Positions 1-8,409 of a stretch of DNA of 64,000 nucleotides are shown one piece after another. This stretch comes from Pannonibacter carbonis (lineage in GTDB: Bacteria; Pseudomonadota; Alphaproteobacteria; Rhizobiales; Stappiaceae), in contig NZ_PUDR01000006.1 in NCBI RefSeq assembly GCF_003012935.1, positions 203,538 to 267,537 of the forward strand. The letters are read 5' to 3'. How positions within the stretch are numbered: position 1 is the first letter of the stretch; each line of letters begins with the position of its first letter. The translations under genes were made by a program, and so were the position numbers. The notes below the pieces were generated by a model. That model was not told the origin of the DNA. It saw nothing but the letters and a program-made list of their open reading frames with translations, and did no database searches.

Positions 1-1
1 C

Positions 2-331
2 ATGGTCCATGGCCGCGAGGCAGCGGAAGCGGCCGCCGAGACCGCCCGTCGTGCCTTCGAGGAAGGCGCCATGGCTGAAGGCCTGCCGACCGTCGAGATC
101 GCTGCTGCCGACCTTGCCGCCGGTATCGGTGTCCTGGCCGCCTTCGTGACCGCAGGCCTGTCCGCTTCCAATGGCGAGGCCCGGCGCAACATTGCCGGCG
201 GCGCGCTGAAGATCAACGACGTCTCTGTCACCGACGACAAGCGCGTGCTCGGCACCGCCGATCTCACCGGTGAAGGCGTCATCAAGCTGTCGATGGGCAA
301 GAAGAAGCACGTGCTGCTGAAGCCGCTCTGA
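2..331 (+). CDS. tyrS: Tyrosyl-tRNA synthetase, C-terminal part (truncated by window edge)
   Basis: The last 109 residues of a protein whose start lies before the window. They match the C-terminal end of bacterial TyrRS: the tail of the anticodon-binding helical region, then the S4-like RNA-binding domain, visible as a segment with GEARRNIAGGALKINDVSV at about residues 58-76 and a closing lysine run before HVLLKPL. The enzyme charges tRNA-Tyr in the cytoplasm; the HIGH and KMSKS catalytic motifs would be upstream of base 1. The internal ATG at base 2 is not a real start because the reading frame is open through the edge. Two terminator-like hairpins follow. Confidence 0.85.
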   Translation: MVHGREAAEAAAETARRAFEEGAMAEGLPTVEIAAADLAAGIGVLAAFVTAGLSASNGEARRNIAGGALKINDVSVTDDKRVLGTADLTGEGVIKLSMGKKKHVLLKPL

Positions 332-357
332 GCCTTCAGCTCTCGATCAAGTTCAGG

Positions 358-378
358 AGCCCGGCCTTGTGCCGGGTT
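358..378 (+). terminator. Hairpin after tyrS
   Basis: CCCGGC (360-365) pairs with GCCGGG (371-376) around a CTTGT loop and is followed by TTCTT. It is about 30 bp after the tyrS stop. A nearly identical, stronger hairpin recurs at 564-584 on the far side of the repeat element at 389-553. Confidence 0.45.
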
Positions 379-388
379 CTTCGACAGC

Positions 389-553
389 AGACAACTAGGT
401 TTTCGCCACCCCGGGCGCAGCGAAGCGGAGACCCGGGACCGGAGGGCCGGGCCTCTCCGAGACGCACTCGTTGCCCTGTCGACACCTCAGCTCTCCGGTC
501 CCGGCTCAGCGCTTCGCTTGGCCGGGATGACGTCGGAGAGGTCGAGGTTGTCA
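389..553. repeat. Dispersed palindromic repeat, copy 1
   Basis: An imperfect palindrome of about 165 bp. The left arm (GCGCAGCGAAGCGGAG, then GGGACCGGAG) pairs with the right arm (CTCTCCGGTCCCGG, then GCGCTTCGCTTGGCCGGGATG), and the ends carry GACAAC and GTTGTC as short inverted termini. Related copies lie at 6919-7085 and 23637-23787. Short shadow reading frames inside it have no coding character. Confidence 0.8.
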
Positions 554-563
554 TCATCCTCCG

Positions 564-590
564 AGCCCGGCCCTATGCCGGGCTTTCTCG
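564..590 (+). terminator. Terminator-like hairpin, second copy after tyrS
   Basis: AGCCCGGC (564-571) and GCCGGGCT (577-584) form an 8-bp stem with a five-base CCTAT loop, followed by TTCTCGTTTT. This fits a rho-independent terminator for rightward transcription from tyrS, which converges with the AsmA-like gene at 609. Confidence 0.6.
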
Positions 591-608
591 TTTTCGCCGG
601 CGTGGAGC

Positions 609-3600
609 TTAACGGAACTCGAACATCTTGCGGAAGATGCCCGGCGCGATGGCTGACACCGGATTGACGGTCAGGACCGGCGCACTGATCGGGCCAGACA
701 GGCGATAGGTCACGCCGATCAGCCCTTCCTGGCTGCCGCCTCCCAAGGCAAAGCCAAGCAGGGGGATCTTGGCGAACAGGTTGTTGAGCGCAAAGATCGG
801 CACGAAGGTCCCCGTCAGGGACATCTCGCGGCTGCCCAGATCGACAGTGCCGCCGACGGTACCGCCGACCACCGCCCCCTGAAGAATTCCTTCCTCAAGG
901 GTCAGTGTGTCGCCTTTCCTGGAAAACCGGATATCCATCCGGTCAAAGGAGGCTTCTCCACTTCCGCTCATGATTGCATTGCCGGACACAGGCCGGTTGT
1001 CGGGGCCAGGGGCCGAGACCTGAGGCAACTCGGCCAGCTTGCGCAATGCCGGATCCTCGGTGATGGAGAATCCACGCACGCCGAGGGTACCGAACCAGGA
1101 TTTGTCCGAGGGCAAGGAGACCAGCAGGCGGCCAGTTCCGCCGCGCATACGTTCATAGAGGTCGAGAAAGCGCAGGAGGGCACCGGTGTCCGAAAACTCA
1201 CCGCTTGCGGCCCGCGCGTCGCCCTCGCCGGTGATCTCGAACCGGAAGGCGCCGCGATTGTTGGTGGCACCTGTCACTTTCAAACGAGACAGTTCCCCCT
1301 TCTCCGCCTGAATCTCCCCGGTGATATCTGTCGCAAAAACACCCTGAAAGCCCTGAAGGCGGCCGAGTTTCAGGCTGATACGATAGGACGACGTGCCGGT
1401 TGCCTTGTCACTTTCTTCGGGTTTCTTGTCCCGTACCTGCTTGATCAGCCCGCGCCCGTCGAACTGGGCTCCGGACAGGGACACGCGATAGCGGCCGGTG
1501 CCTTCCCGCGTAATCTTGAGAGCCGCGGAATCACCTGGCCGGATCTGGAATGTCCCGAAGTCGGCCTCCCGGAATTCACCGGACTTGGTCAGGAGAATTG
1601 ATCCTTCGAGCGCGACCCCTTCCGAGCGCAGCGAGAAATTCTTCAGGCGCCGCTCCGTCGCTGTCTCAGTCAGGAGAAAGGAGGCGCTGGCCGGAACGCC
1701 CGGGGTCTTCTCCCACCCGATTTCAGCAAGTCGCAGGCTCGCGTCCTTCAGATCAATCTCGAACCGCTGGCCTTCCGGGGTGTCGCCAAGCTTCAGGGCC
1801 AGCGCCCCACCAACCAGCGTCCCAAGGTCGATGCCACGCCTGGCGAGTTCTGCTGCCGTTACTTTCAGCTCGACATCCTGCCGCGCAACGACATCACTGT
1901 TGTCCAGGGGATAGATAATGTCGAGATTGGCCAGCAGGCCATCGATACGACCACGTCCCTTGATGTCCACCTGCGTCGGATCCGCGGTCAGCTGGATTGC
2001 GGCATCCGTGATCTTGTGGCCGCGTATCGGCTTGTCTGCAGAAAAGCCAGAGAGCTTGGCTCGCGCGGCCCACCCCACTTCATCAACGGACAAGGCAAGT
2101 TTCAGCGGCAGCTTCGCTGTGACGTCGATGTCACCAGATCCCTTCAACTCGACGCCGCCAAGATCCGCCTTGTCGAGGATCCGGAACGGCACGGAATTGG
2201 CGATCTCGGCAAGAGGACCAAGCCCGCCCTGCAGTTTCAGATCCAATGTGCCGATCTTGATGCCGCGGTCTGCAAGATGGGGGATGTCAAACCGCCCCGC
2301 CGGGACCGCAACCGAGCCGCCCGAAGGCACGACAATGCTGCCGGACCGCAAGTCAACTGACAGCCGTTCATTCTCGATCTTCACGGTGCCGGCAAGATCG
2401 CTGATCGCTGGAAGAGTGGTCAGCGGCGCGATCTCGGTGTTGACCAGGCTGATCTCAAGCTTGAGATCATCCCCGCCCCAGCCCGGATCGGGATGGGCCT
2501 CATCAAAGGCTGGCGGACGGACCGAGGCATCGACACGGGCGCTCTGGATCAGCCCGCCCTTCAAATGTTCGATAACCCAACGCCTCGCCGGCGGCGCCAG
2601 CGTGATCGGCCAGATCTGCTTCAGCATCGAGACTGGCATGGCTTCCGCGTCCGCAGCCAGCGCAAGGTAAGGCCCGTCATCGCGCAGGTCGAGTGAGCCG
2701 ATTGCGCGAAACAGTGCAGATCCGGAATGCAGTTGCAGCCGGTCGAGGAACAGAACCTTCGCAGCAAGGTCAACGCGACCGTCAAGACTGAGGTAATCGG
2801 CGACGACAGGCGGCTCCGGCACATCAGCGGAGCCGAACCGCGCCCGGTCGGCGTCGATTTCATATGTCCAGTCGGCCCCGTCGTTCGCAGGTGGCCGCAC
2901 GGCTCCTGTGAAAAAGATTTCCGTATCCCCGCGAATGACATGCGACTTGCCAATGATCACACCTGGATGCCCCGCCCCCCAGCCGAGCGCCAGCGCCACA
3001 TCATCGAAGCGGATCACGGTCTGGCCGGACCTGAACCAGCCATCCTGTCCGCGAGCCACAAGATTGGCCGCCTCAAACCTGCCGTCGGCACCGAGATTGG
3101 CGTTGAACTGGATCTCCAGAGGCAAGCCCAGTCCCTTGCCGCTGTCGACCTGCTCGTTGGCGGGAAACAACTCCGCCAGCGCCATGTCGCGAATGTAGAG
3201 ACCGATCTGGCGTTGGCCGTGTTCAGGGTTTACGGCTCGGCGCAGGCCAAGATCCCAAAGCCCCATGCGACCGGCAATCTCGGCTTCTGCCAGAATGCCA
3301 CCCTGGCCGTCGCGTCGAAGAACAGCGTCGATCTCGTTGATCCGCCTGGGGACCGGGCCAACGACATCGACCCGGCCGTTGTGCAGGCGAACCTCGGCGA
3401 GATCGCGCTTGCGGAACTCCTCGTCGACGATGGTGGCGATCCGGTCAACGGCTTCCATCATCTCGCCCATCGACAGGATGTCAGCCTCGGCATCATCGGG
3501 TCTGAGGCGAAGATGCGGGCGATCAATGTCGAGAGCGGTGAAGCGCAAAGCGCCGGACAGCAGTGGCTCCAGTTCAAGAACGGCCACAACCCGCGGCAAC

Positions 3601-4079
3601 GTCAGGTCGATGCGGGCTTCTCCGGGGACGGTCAACTCGGCAGTCTCGATGATCACCCGGCTGCCGCCGTCCGCGAAGAGATCGAGCAGCACAGTGCCAA
3701 CGGTCAAGCGGGCGCCCTCCCCCCTCGCCTGCTGCTCGATAAGGCTCGCAACACCAGGGATCGGCGTCGCGCCATTCGCCAAGAGCAGCGCCAGGCCACC
3801 GACACCAGCCAGGACGACCAGCACCAGGGCAATCAGCACCCGGCGCAGCCAACGCAATCCGGCGCGACCCGATGTTCGTATGGCTGGCAGGTCCGACGTG
3901 GTCTGGAGCTGGGGCTGTGTCAGCGCGTTTTGTCCTTTTGCAGTTTGGCCAATGATCGAGTCGGCTTGCAAACTATGATAATTCAGCCCGGCCAAAAACC
4001 GGAACCTCTGTCGCAGAGGCCGGTCGGACCTTTTAGGTGCCGGATAAACCGGTGCAGTATGACGGAAGGAAGGCAGCAT
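609..4079 (-). CDS. AsmA-like / DUF3971 (YhdP-type) envelope protein
   Basis: A very long protein (about 1,156 residues from the ATG at 4079) with one membrane segment near the N-terminus (about residues 80-101, rich in V/L/A after LRWLRR) and then a long periplasmic region of repeated beta-strand character. It ends with an AsmA-like C-terminal domain. Proteins of this AsmA/TamB/YhdP class bridge inner and outer membranes and are thought to help move phospholipids outward. The start is uncertain: the ATG at 4079 has no clear ribosome site, lies against the divergent peroxiredoxin start at 4078, and leaves about 75 unneeded residues before the membrane anchor. A non-ATG start nearer the anchor is plausible. 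Function is inferred from architecture only. Confidence 0.75.
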   Translation of the reverse strand: MLPSFRHTAPVYPAPKRSDRPLRQRFRFLAGLNYHSLQADSIIGQTAKGQNALTQPQLQTTSDLPAIRTSGRAGLRWLRRVLIALVLVVLAGVGGLALLLANGATPIPGVASLIEQQARGEGARLTVGTVLLDLFADGGSRVIIETAELTVPGEARIDLTLPRVVAVLELEPLLSGALRFTALDIDRPHLRLRPDDAEADILSMGEMMEAVDRIATIVDEEFRKRDLAEVRLHNGRVDVVGPVPRRINEIDAVLRRDGQGGILAEAEIAGRMGLWDLGLRRAVNPEHGQRQIGLYIRDMALAELFPANEQVDSGKGLGLPLEIQFNANLGADGRFEAANLVARGQDGWFRSGQTVIRFDDVALALGWGAGHPGVIIGKSHVIRGDTEIFFTGAVRPPANDGADWTYEIDADRARFGSADVPEPPVVADYLSLDGRVDLAAKVLFLDRLQLHSGSALFRAIGSLDLRDDGPYLALAADAEAMPVSMLKQIWPITLAPPARRWVIEHLKGGLIQSARVDASVRPPAFDEAHPDPGWGGDDLKLEISLVNTEIAPLTTLPAISDLAGTVKIENERLSVDLRSGSIVVPSGGSVAVPAGRFDIPHLADRGIKIGTLDLKLQGGLGPLAEIANSVPFRILDKADLGGVELKGSGDIDVTAKLPLKLALSVDEVGWAARAKLSGFSADKPIRGHKITDAAIQLTADPTQVDIKGRGRIDGLLANLDIIYPLDNSDVVARQDVELKVTAAELARRGIDLGTLVGGALALKLGDTPEGQRFEIDLKDASLRLAEIGWEKTPGVPASASFLLTETATERRLKNFSLRSEGVALEGSILLTKSGEFREADFGTFQIRPGDSAALKITREGTGRYRVSLSGAQFDGRGLIKQVRDKKPEESDKATGTSSYRISLKLGRLQGFQGVFATDITGEIQAEKGELSRLKVTGATNNRGAFRFEITGEGDARAASGEFSDTGALLRFLDLYERMRGGTGRLLVSLPSDKSWFGTLGVRGFSITEDPALRKLAELPQVSAPGPDNRPVSGNAIMSGSGEASFDRMDIRFSRKGDTLTLEEGILQGAVVGGTVGGTVDLGSREMSLTGTFVPIFALNNLFAKIPLLGFALGGGSQEGLIGVTYRLSGPISAPVLTVNPVSAIAPGIFRKMFEFR

Positions 4080-4545
4080 GAGCGAATTGCAGATTGGCGA
4101 CACCGCCCCGACGATCGACCTCACCCTCGGCGAGGACCGGTCCGTGTCCTTGTCCTCGCTCCAGGGCAAGTCCGTTGTCCTTTATTTCTACCCCAAGGCC
4201 GACACGCCGGCCTGTACGCAGGAATGCATTGCCTTCAGCCAGATGAAGGGGGAGTTCACTGCTGCCGGCGCGGAAGTAATCGGCATTTCTCCCGATGAGG
4301 CCAAGAAGAATGCCCGGTTCAAGGCCAAGCACGATCTGACGGTCGATCTCGCGTCGGATCCCGCCAATGCCATCTGTGAAGCCTTCGGCGTCTGGGTGGA
4401 AAAGGCCATGTACGGCAAAAAATACATGGGCGTAGAACGCAGTACCTTCCTGATCGGGCCGGATGGCAAGATCGCCGCAATCTGGCGCAAGGTAAAGGTT
4501 CCTGGCCACGCAGAGGCTGTCCTGCAGACCGTCAAGTCACTCTGA
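4078..4545 (+). CDS. bcp: Thioredoxin-dependent peroxiredoxin (BCP/PrxQ type)
   Basis: 155 residues, the normal length for the BCP family, which reduces hydroperoxides with electrons from thioredoxin in the cytoplasm. The motif DTPACTQEC puts the peroxidatic cysteine at C46 and a possible resolving cysteine at C50. This is a four-residue spacing, one shorter than the C45/C50 pair of the E. coli protein. The downstream VIGISPDEAKKNARFKAKH segment and the conserved Arg in VERSTFLIGPDG are typical of the fold. GGAAGG about 10 bp before the ATG is a credible ribosome site. The gene is divergent from the AsmA-like gene and shares almost no spacer with it. Confidence 0.9.
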   Translation: MSELQIGDTAPTIDLTLGEDRSVSLSSLQGKSVVLYFYPKADTPACTQECIAFSQMKGEFTAAGAEVIGISPDEAKKNARFKAKHDLTVDLASDPANAICEAFGVWVEKAMYGKKYMGVERSTFLIGPDGKIAAIWRKVKVPGHAEAVLQTVKSL

Positions 4546-4577
4546 GCCCTTCCCTCCGTCTCCGGTTCCCCACCCTT

Positions 4578-5414
4578 ATGTCCCTGTCCACAGAAACCGA
4601 TCGCGCGGACACGCTCGTTGCCCGCGCCAATGCCATCGTCAGCACCGCCGACACGGCCGAGAAGGTCCGCCTCGCCTATGACACGGCAAAAGCCTGGTTT
4701 TCCCGGCGGATGGCTCTCGGCAGTCCGTCGCTCAGCGGGCCGATGCCAGACCGGCCCGGGCGGCCGGAGCACCCGGTTCTGCTGGCGCCACGCGACATGC
4801 CCAAGCGGGCGCTCGGAGGGGAAGCGGGCAGGATCGCACTTCTGCACTCCCTTGCCCATATCGAACTGAATGCGGTCGACCTGACCTGGGACCTGATTGG
4901 CCGCTTTGCCGACACGCGCCTGCCGCGGTCCTACTATGATGATTGGGTGCGGGTGGGGCTGGAGGAAGCCAAGCACTTCTCGATGCTGGAAGACCGGCTG
5001 GCGGAGCTTGGTTCGTTCTATGGCGCCCTTCCGGCCCATGACGGACTGTGGCAAGCCGCGCAGGCGACAGGACGCGATCTCGCGGCCCGGCTTGCGATCA
5101 TTCCGCTGGTGCTCGAGGCACGCGGCCTCGACATCACGCCACCGATGATCGCCAAGGCAGAGGCCCTCGGCGACCATGCCACCGCCCGGGTGATGGGCGT
5201 CATCTACCGCGACGAAAAGAATCACGTGGCGTTCGGGGCGAAATGGTTCCGGTTCCTGTGCGACCGCACCGGTGAACGGCCAGAACCGAAATTCCACGAA
5301 CTGGTCCGGACCCATTTTCGCGGCCCCTTGAAGCCGCCCTTCAACGATCGCGCCCGATCCGAAGCCGGCCTGACGCCCGGGTTTTACCGGCCACTGGCGA
5401 AGCTCGTCGGATGA
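4578..5414 (+). CDS. DUF455 ferritin-like protein
   Basis: 278 residues matching the DUF455 family, a ferritin-like four-helix fold. Carboxylate/histidine motifs expected for a di-metal site are visible: AHIELNAVDL, GLEEAKHFSML and YRDEKNHVAFGAKW. Family members are often annotated loosely as rRNA or tRNA-linked proteins, but their reaction has not been established to my knowledge. It starts 32 bp after the peroxiredoxin stop on the same strand and may be co-transcribed with it. That pairing would suit a role in oxidative or metal metabolism, but this is only inference. Confidence 0.8.
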   Translation: MSLSTETDRADTLVARANAIVSTADTAEKVRLAYDTAKAWFSRRMALGSPSLSGPMPDRPGRPEHPVLLAPRDMPKRALGGEAGRIALLHSLAHIELNAVDLTWDLIGRFADTRLPRSYYDDWVRVGLEEAKHFSMLEDRLAELGSFYGALPAHDGLWQAAQATGRDLAARLAIIPLVLEARGLDITPPMIAKAEALGDHATARVMGVIYRDEKNHVAFGAKWFRFLCDRTGERPEPKFHELVRTHFRGPLKPPFNDRARSEAGLTPGFYRPLAKLVG

Positions 5415-5486
5415 GGCTGGCCGGGCGCTTCCGTTTCGTCAATCCGCAAGGGCTTTGTTAACCTTACCGCTTTCTAATCACCTCAA

Positions 5487-6863
5487 GTGGCAGGCATGAA
5501 GCTTGCCTTGAGGATGACGGCAAGCGACATGTCCGACACCACAGCCAGTTCCCGCCATGGCTTCGGAAAACGTAAGTCCCTGCACCATGTCACCATAACC
5601 ACAGGTGACCGAAGCCGGACCTTCACGTTCCGCCCTTGGGTTCTTGGCTCTGTTGTTGGGTGTGTCGGGGTCTTTGCACTCGGCTATCTGTCCGCCACGG
5701 CTTATCTTTTCTGGCGCGATGATATTCTTGCAGCCCGGGCGAGCGAGCGGTACCAGATCGAGGCGTCCTACGAGAACCGCATTGCCTACCTGCGGGCCGA
5801 GATCGACCGGCTGGCCAGCTCGCAGGTGTTCGAGCGGCGGTCGGTTGAAACAATGGTCGATTCGCTGATCGAGCGGCAGAACAGCCTCTCCGACAAGCAT
5901 GCCCGTGTTCGCGCCGTCCTGGACAAGGCCGCAGCCACCGGGCTGACAGCTGGGCTTGCCACCCCGGTTCCGGCCGAAAAGCCGTCGCTGCCCTCCAGCG
6001 CCCTGTCCTTCCTGCCAACCGGCGACGGCCAAGCCATTGGCGGCGAGCCTGCGCCGCTGCCCTCAGGCCCCCTCCCCTCGCTTGGGCTGCGCGGGTCTTC
6101 GTCCGATGTCGGCGCCGACGATGCCGCTGCCCCGGCAACCGGTTCGGGTCCATCGGCCGTCGCCCCGCAGGCACGCGCCGATGACCTCCTTGGGCTTGGC
6201 GCAACACTGGATCAGATGAACTTTGAAAGCGAACGGGCCCTTGATGCCCTTGCCTTCAATGCAGAACGCAACATTCGCACGCTTGCGGCAACTCTGCAGC
6301 CGCTCGGCCTCGACCTGAAAGACCTTGCGCCAGAAGCTGTCGGCGGCCCATTCGTACCACTGGCGACAAATTTTGACGATCGGCTGCGGCGTGCCGAACG
6401 GGCAATTGCAGCCTATGACGTGTTGCGTGGAACGGCCCGGCGCCTGCCGCTTGCCCGGCCGATCCGCAATGTCGAGGTCTCCAGCGATTTCGGCCCCCGG
6501 CTGGATCCGTTCCTCGGCACGCTGGCCATGCACACCGGCATCGACTTCAAGGCTGACTATGGCACGGCCATTCGCGCTGCCGGCGCTGGACGCGTGGTCA
6601 CCGCCTCGTACCAGGGCGGTTATGGCAACATGGTCGAGATCGAACATCCCGGCGGTTATCTCACCCGCTATGCGCATATGAGCCGGATCATGGTCAGCGA
6701 GGGCGAGGAGATCCTTGCAGGCGAGATGGTGGGCCGTGTCGGCAGCACCGGGCGGTCAACTGGTCCGCATCTGCATTACGAGCTGCGGCGTGGTGCAACC
6801 CCGCTTGATCCCTCGAACTTTGTCATCGCCGGCGACCGGCTCGCAGCCCTTCTGCAACGTTGA
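5487..6863 (+). CDS. M23-family murein endopeptidase with N-terminal membrane anchor and coiled coil
   Basis: Up to 458 residues. An N-terminal basic stretch is followed by a transmembrane segment (about residues 52-75). Then come a probable coiled coil (about 85-150), a Pro/Ala-rich linker and a C-terminal LytM/M23 domain. Zinc and catalytic residues are intact: HTGID (H349, D353) and HLHYE (H428, H430). Such proteins cut peptide cross-links in peptidoglycan or activate amidases during division. A periplasmic amidase gene occurs 4 kb away, though not adjacent. The start is uncertain: GTG 5487, or ATG at 5496, 5514 or 5529, of which the last still leaves the anchor complete. Confidence 0.88.
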   Translation: MAGMKLALRMTASDMSDTTASSRHGFGKRKSLHHVTITTGDRSRTFTFRPWVLGSVVGCVGVFALGYLSATAYLFWRDDILAARASERYQIEASYENRIAYLRAEIDRLASSQVFERRSVETMVDSLIERQNSLSDKHARVRAVLDKAAATGLTAGLATPVPAEKPSLPSSALSFLPTGDGQAIGGEPAPLPSGPLPSLGLRGSSSDVGADDAAAPATGSGPSAVAPQARADDLLGLGATLDQMNFESERALDALAFNAERNIRTLAATLQPLGLDLKDLAPEAVGGPFVPLATNFDDRLRRAERAIAAYDVLRGTARRLPLARPIRNVEVSSDFGPRLDPFLGTLAMHTGIDFKADYGTAIRAAGAGRVVTASYQGGYGNMVEIEHPGGYLTRYAHMSRIMVSEGEEILAGEMVGRVGSTGRSTGPHLHYELRRGATPLDPSNFVIAGDRLAALLQR

Positions 6864-6886
6864 CGTCCAAAGTCTGATATTCAAAA

Positions 6887-6910
6887 AGCCGCCCGGTTGC
6901 CTGGGCGGCT
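6887..6910 (-). terminator. Terminator-like hairpin left of repeat copy 2
   Basis: AGCCGCCC and GGGCGGCT form an 8-bp stem. Read leftward it is followed by TTTTTGAATA, so it would work best for minus-strand transcripts coming from prfB; read rightward it lacks a T tract. A nearly identical hairpin recurs at 7094-7117. Confidence 0.55.
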
Positions 6911-6918
6911 CAGACTGC

Positions 6919-7085
6919 TGACAAACCCTCTATGGTCATCCCGAACGCAGCGAAGCGGAGATCCGGGACCGGAGAGCAAAGGTCTTTCCGGGCTTAACTC
7001 ATTGAATTATAGAGGCCTGAACTCTCCGGTCCCGGCTCGGCGCTGCGCTTGGCCGGGATGACTTCGGAGAGGTCGAGGTTTGTCA
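6919..7085. repeat. Dispersed palindromic repeat, copy 2
   Basis: A 167-bp imperfect palindrome starting TGACAAACC and ending GGTTTGTCA, so its termini are inverted repeats. The internal arms (ACGCAGCGAAGCGGAG plus GGGACCGGAGAG on the left, CTCTCCGGTCCCGG plus GCTTGGCCGGGATGA on the right) align with copies 1 and 3. The loop region is AT-richer. Confidence 0.85.
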
Positions 7086-7093
7086 TCAACCAC

Positions 7094-7117
7094 AGCCGCC
7101 CGGTTGCCCGGGCGGCT
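7094..7117. terminator. Hairpin right of repeat copy 2, 3' of prfB
   Basis: AGCCGCCC/GGGCGGCT stem, a one-base variant of the hairpin at 6887-6910. It lies about 30 bp past the prfB stop. There is no T tract on either side, so termination may depend on the distal copy at 6887. Confidence 0.45.
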
Positions 7118-7149
7118 TCTGTCATGTCTAGGACCTGATTCGCGCGGAC

Positions 7150-8284
7150 TTACTCGACGTCGCGAATCTCGGTTCCCTCGTCCTTGCCGTAGACACGCTG
7201 GGCGAGCGCTGCCTCCATGAAGACGTCGACGTCACCGTCCAGCACATCACTCGGCGCAGTGCTTTCCACGCCTGTGCGCAAGTCCTTGACCAACTGGTAG
7301 GGCTGCAGAACGTAGGAACGGATCTGATGCCCCCAGCCGATTGCCGTCTTGGAGGCCGCTTCGGAGTTGGCCGCTTCCTCGCGCTTCTGCAGTTCCGCCT
7401 CATACATACGCGCCTTCAGCATCGACCATGCAGTGGCCCGGTTCTTGTGCTGCGAGCGGTCGTTCTGGCACTGCACGACAATGCCGGTCGGAATATGCGT
7501 GATGCGGACGGCCGAGTCGGTCGTGTTGACGTGCTGGCCACCGGCACCAGAGGCACGATAGGTGTCGATGCGGCAGTCGCTTTCATTGACTTCAATGTCA
7601 ATCGAATCATCGATCACCGGATAGACCCAGGCGCTGGCAAAGGACGTGTGGCGGCGGGCCTGACTGTCATAGGGCGAGATGCGCACCAGGCGGTGCACGC
7701 CAGACTCGGTCTTGAGCCAGCCATAGGCGTTCTCGCCCTTGATCAGCAGCGTGGCAGACTTGATGCCGGCTTCTTCGCCGTCATGATATTCGAGCAACTC
7801 GACCTTGTAGCCGCGCTTTTCCGCCCAGCGGCGGTACATGCGCAGCAGCATCGACGCCCAGTCCTGGCTCTCCGTGCCACCGGCGCCGGAGTTGATTTCC
7901 AGATAGGTGTCGTTGCCATCGGCTTCGCCGGACAGCAGCGAGGCAAGCTGCAGCTTGTTGACCTCGGCCTTCAGGCTGCGCATGGCGGCCTCGGCCTCCT
8001 CGACGACCGACTTGTCACCCTCGTCGGTGCCCATTTCGATCAATTCGATGTTGTCGGCAAGTTCGCCCTCAAGCCGGCGAACGCCGGTGATGCCGTCCTC
8101 GAGCTGCTGGCGTTCGCGCATCAGCTTCTGAGCTTTGGAGGGGTCATTCCAGAGGCTTGGATCTTCTGAGAGGGCGTTCAGTTCGTCCAGCCGGACAAGG
8201 GCCTGATCCCAGTCAAAGATGCCTCCTCAGCAGGCTGAGGGCCTGCTTGATCTCGTCGACGACGGCTTCCATTTCGGCGCGCAT
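7150..8284 (-). CDS. prfB: Peptide chain release factor 2, with programmed +1 frameshift
   Basis: RF2 ends translation at UGA and UAA. The first 23 codons run from the ATG at 8284 to CTT at 8216-8218 and are followed by an in-frame TGA (8213-8215). Skipping one base there joins them to a frame continuing without a stop to 7150, giving about 377 residues. The GGQ hydrolysis motif is present ([10 protein letters not shown]). The stop-codon-reading tripeptide is SPY rather than the SPF of E. coli, a variant I recall from other alphaproteobacteria. A gene call beginning at the internal ATG at 8121 would miss about 54 N-terminal residues. The gene follows mrcA on the same strand. Confidence 0.95.
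8213..8227 (-). promoter_or_regulatory. prfB autoregulatory +1 frameshift signal
   Basis: On the minus strand AGGAGG (8222-8227) lies three bases before CTT TGA C (8212-8218), the classic internal Shine-Dalgarno plus slippery CUU-UGA arrangement. When RF2 is scarce, the UGA is decoded slowly and the ribosome slips forward, making more RF2. Confidence 0.95.
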
Positions 8285-8326
8285 CGGATACCTCGCTACG
8301 GGGTTGCCGGAAGGGTTGAATGAGCA

Positions 8327-8351
8327 CCGGCCCGCCTTTGGGACGGGCCGG
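8327..8351 (-). terminator. Weak hairpin between mrcA and prfB
   Basis: CCGGCCCG (8327-8334) pairs with CGGGCCGG (8344-8351). There is no T tract leftward, so partial attenuation or no function at all is possible. Confidence 0.3.
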
Positions 8352-8409
8352 AACATTGGGGCGTGAACCTAACTGCGCAGGGCGCCCGTGTAAACTGCGG
8401 TCTCGGCGA

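Noticed and set aside
2727..4298. 523-residue open frame on the plus strand
   Set aside because: Antisense to the AsmA-like gene and then out of frame across bcp; composition is that of a shadow frame.
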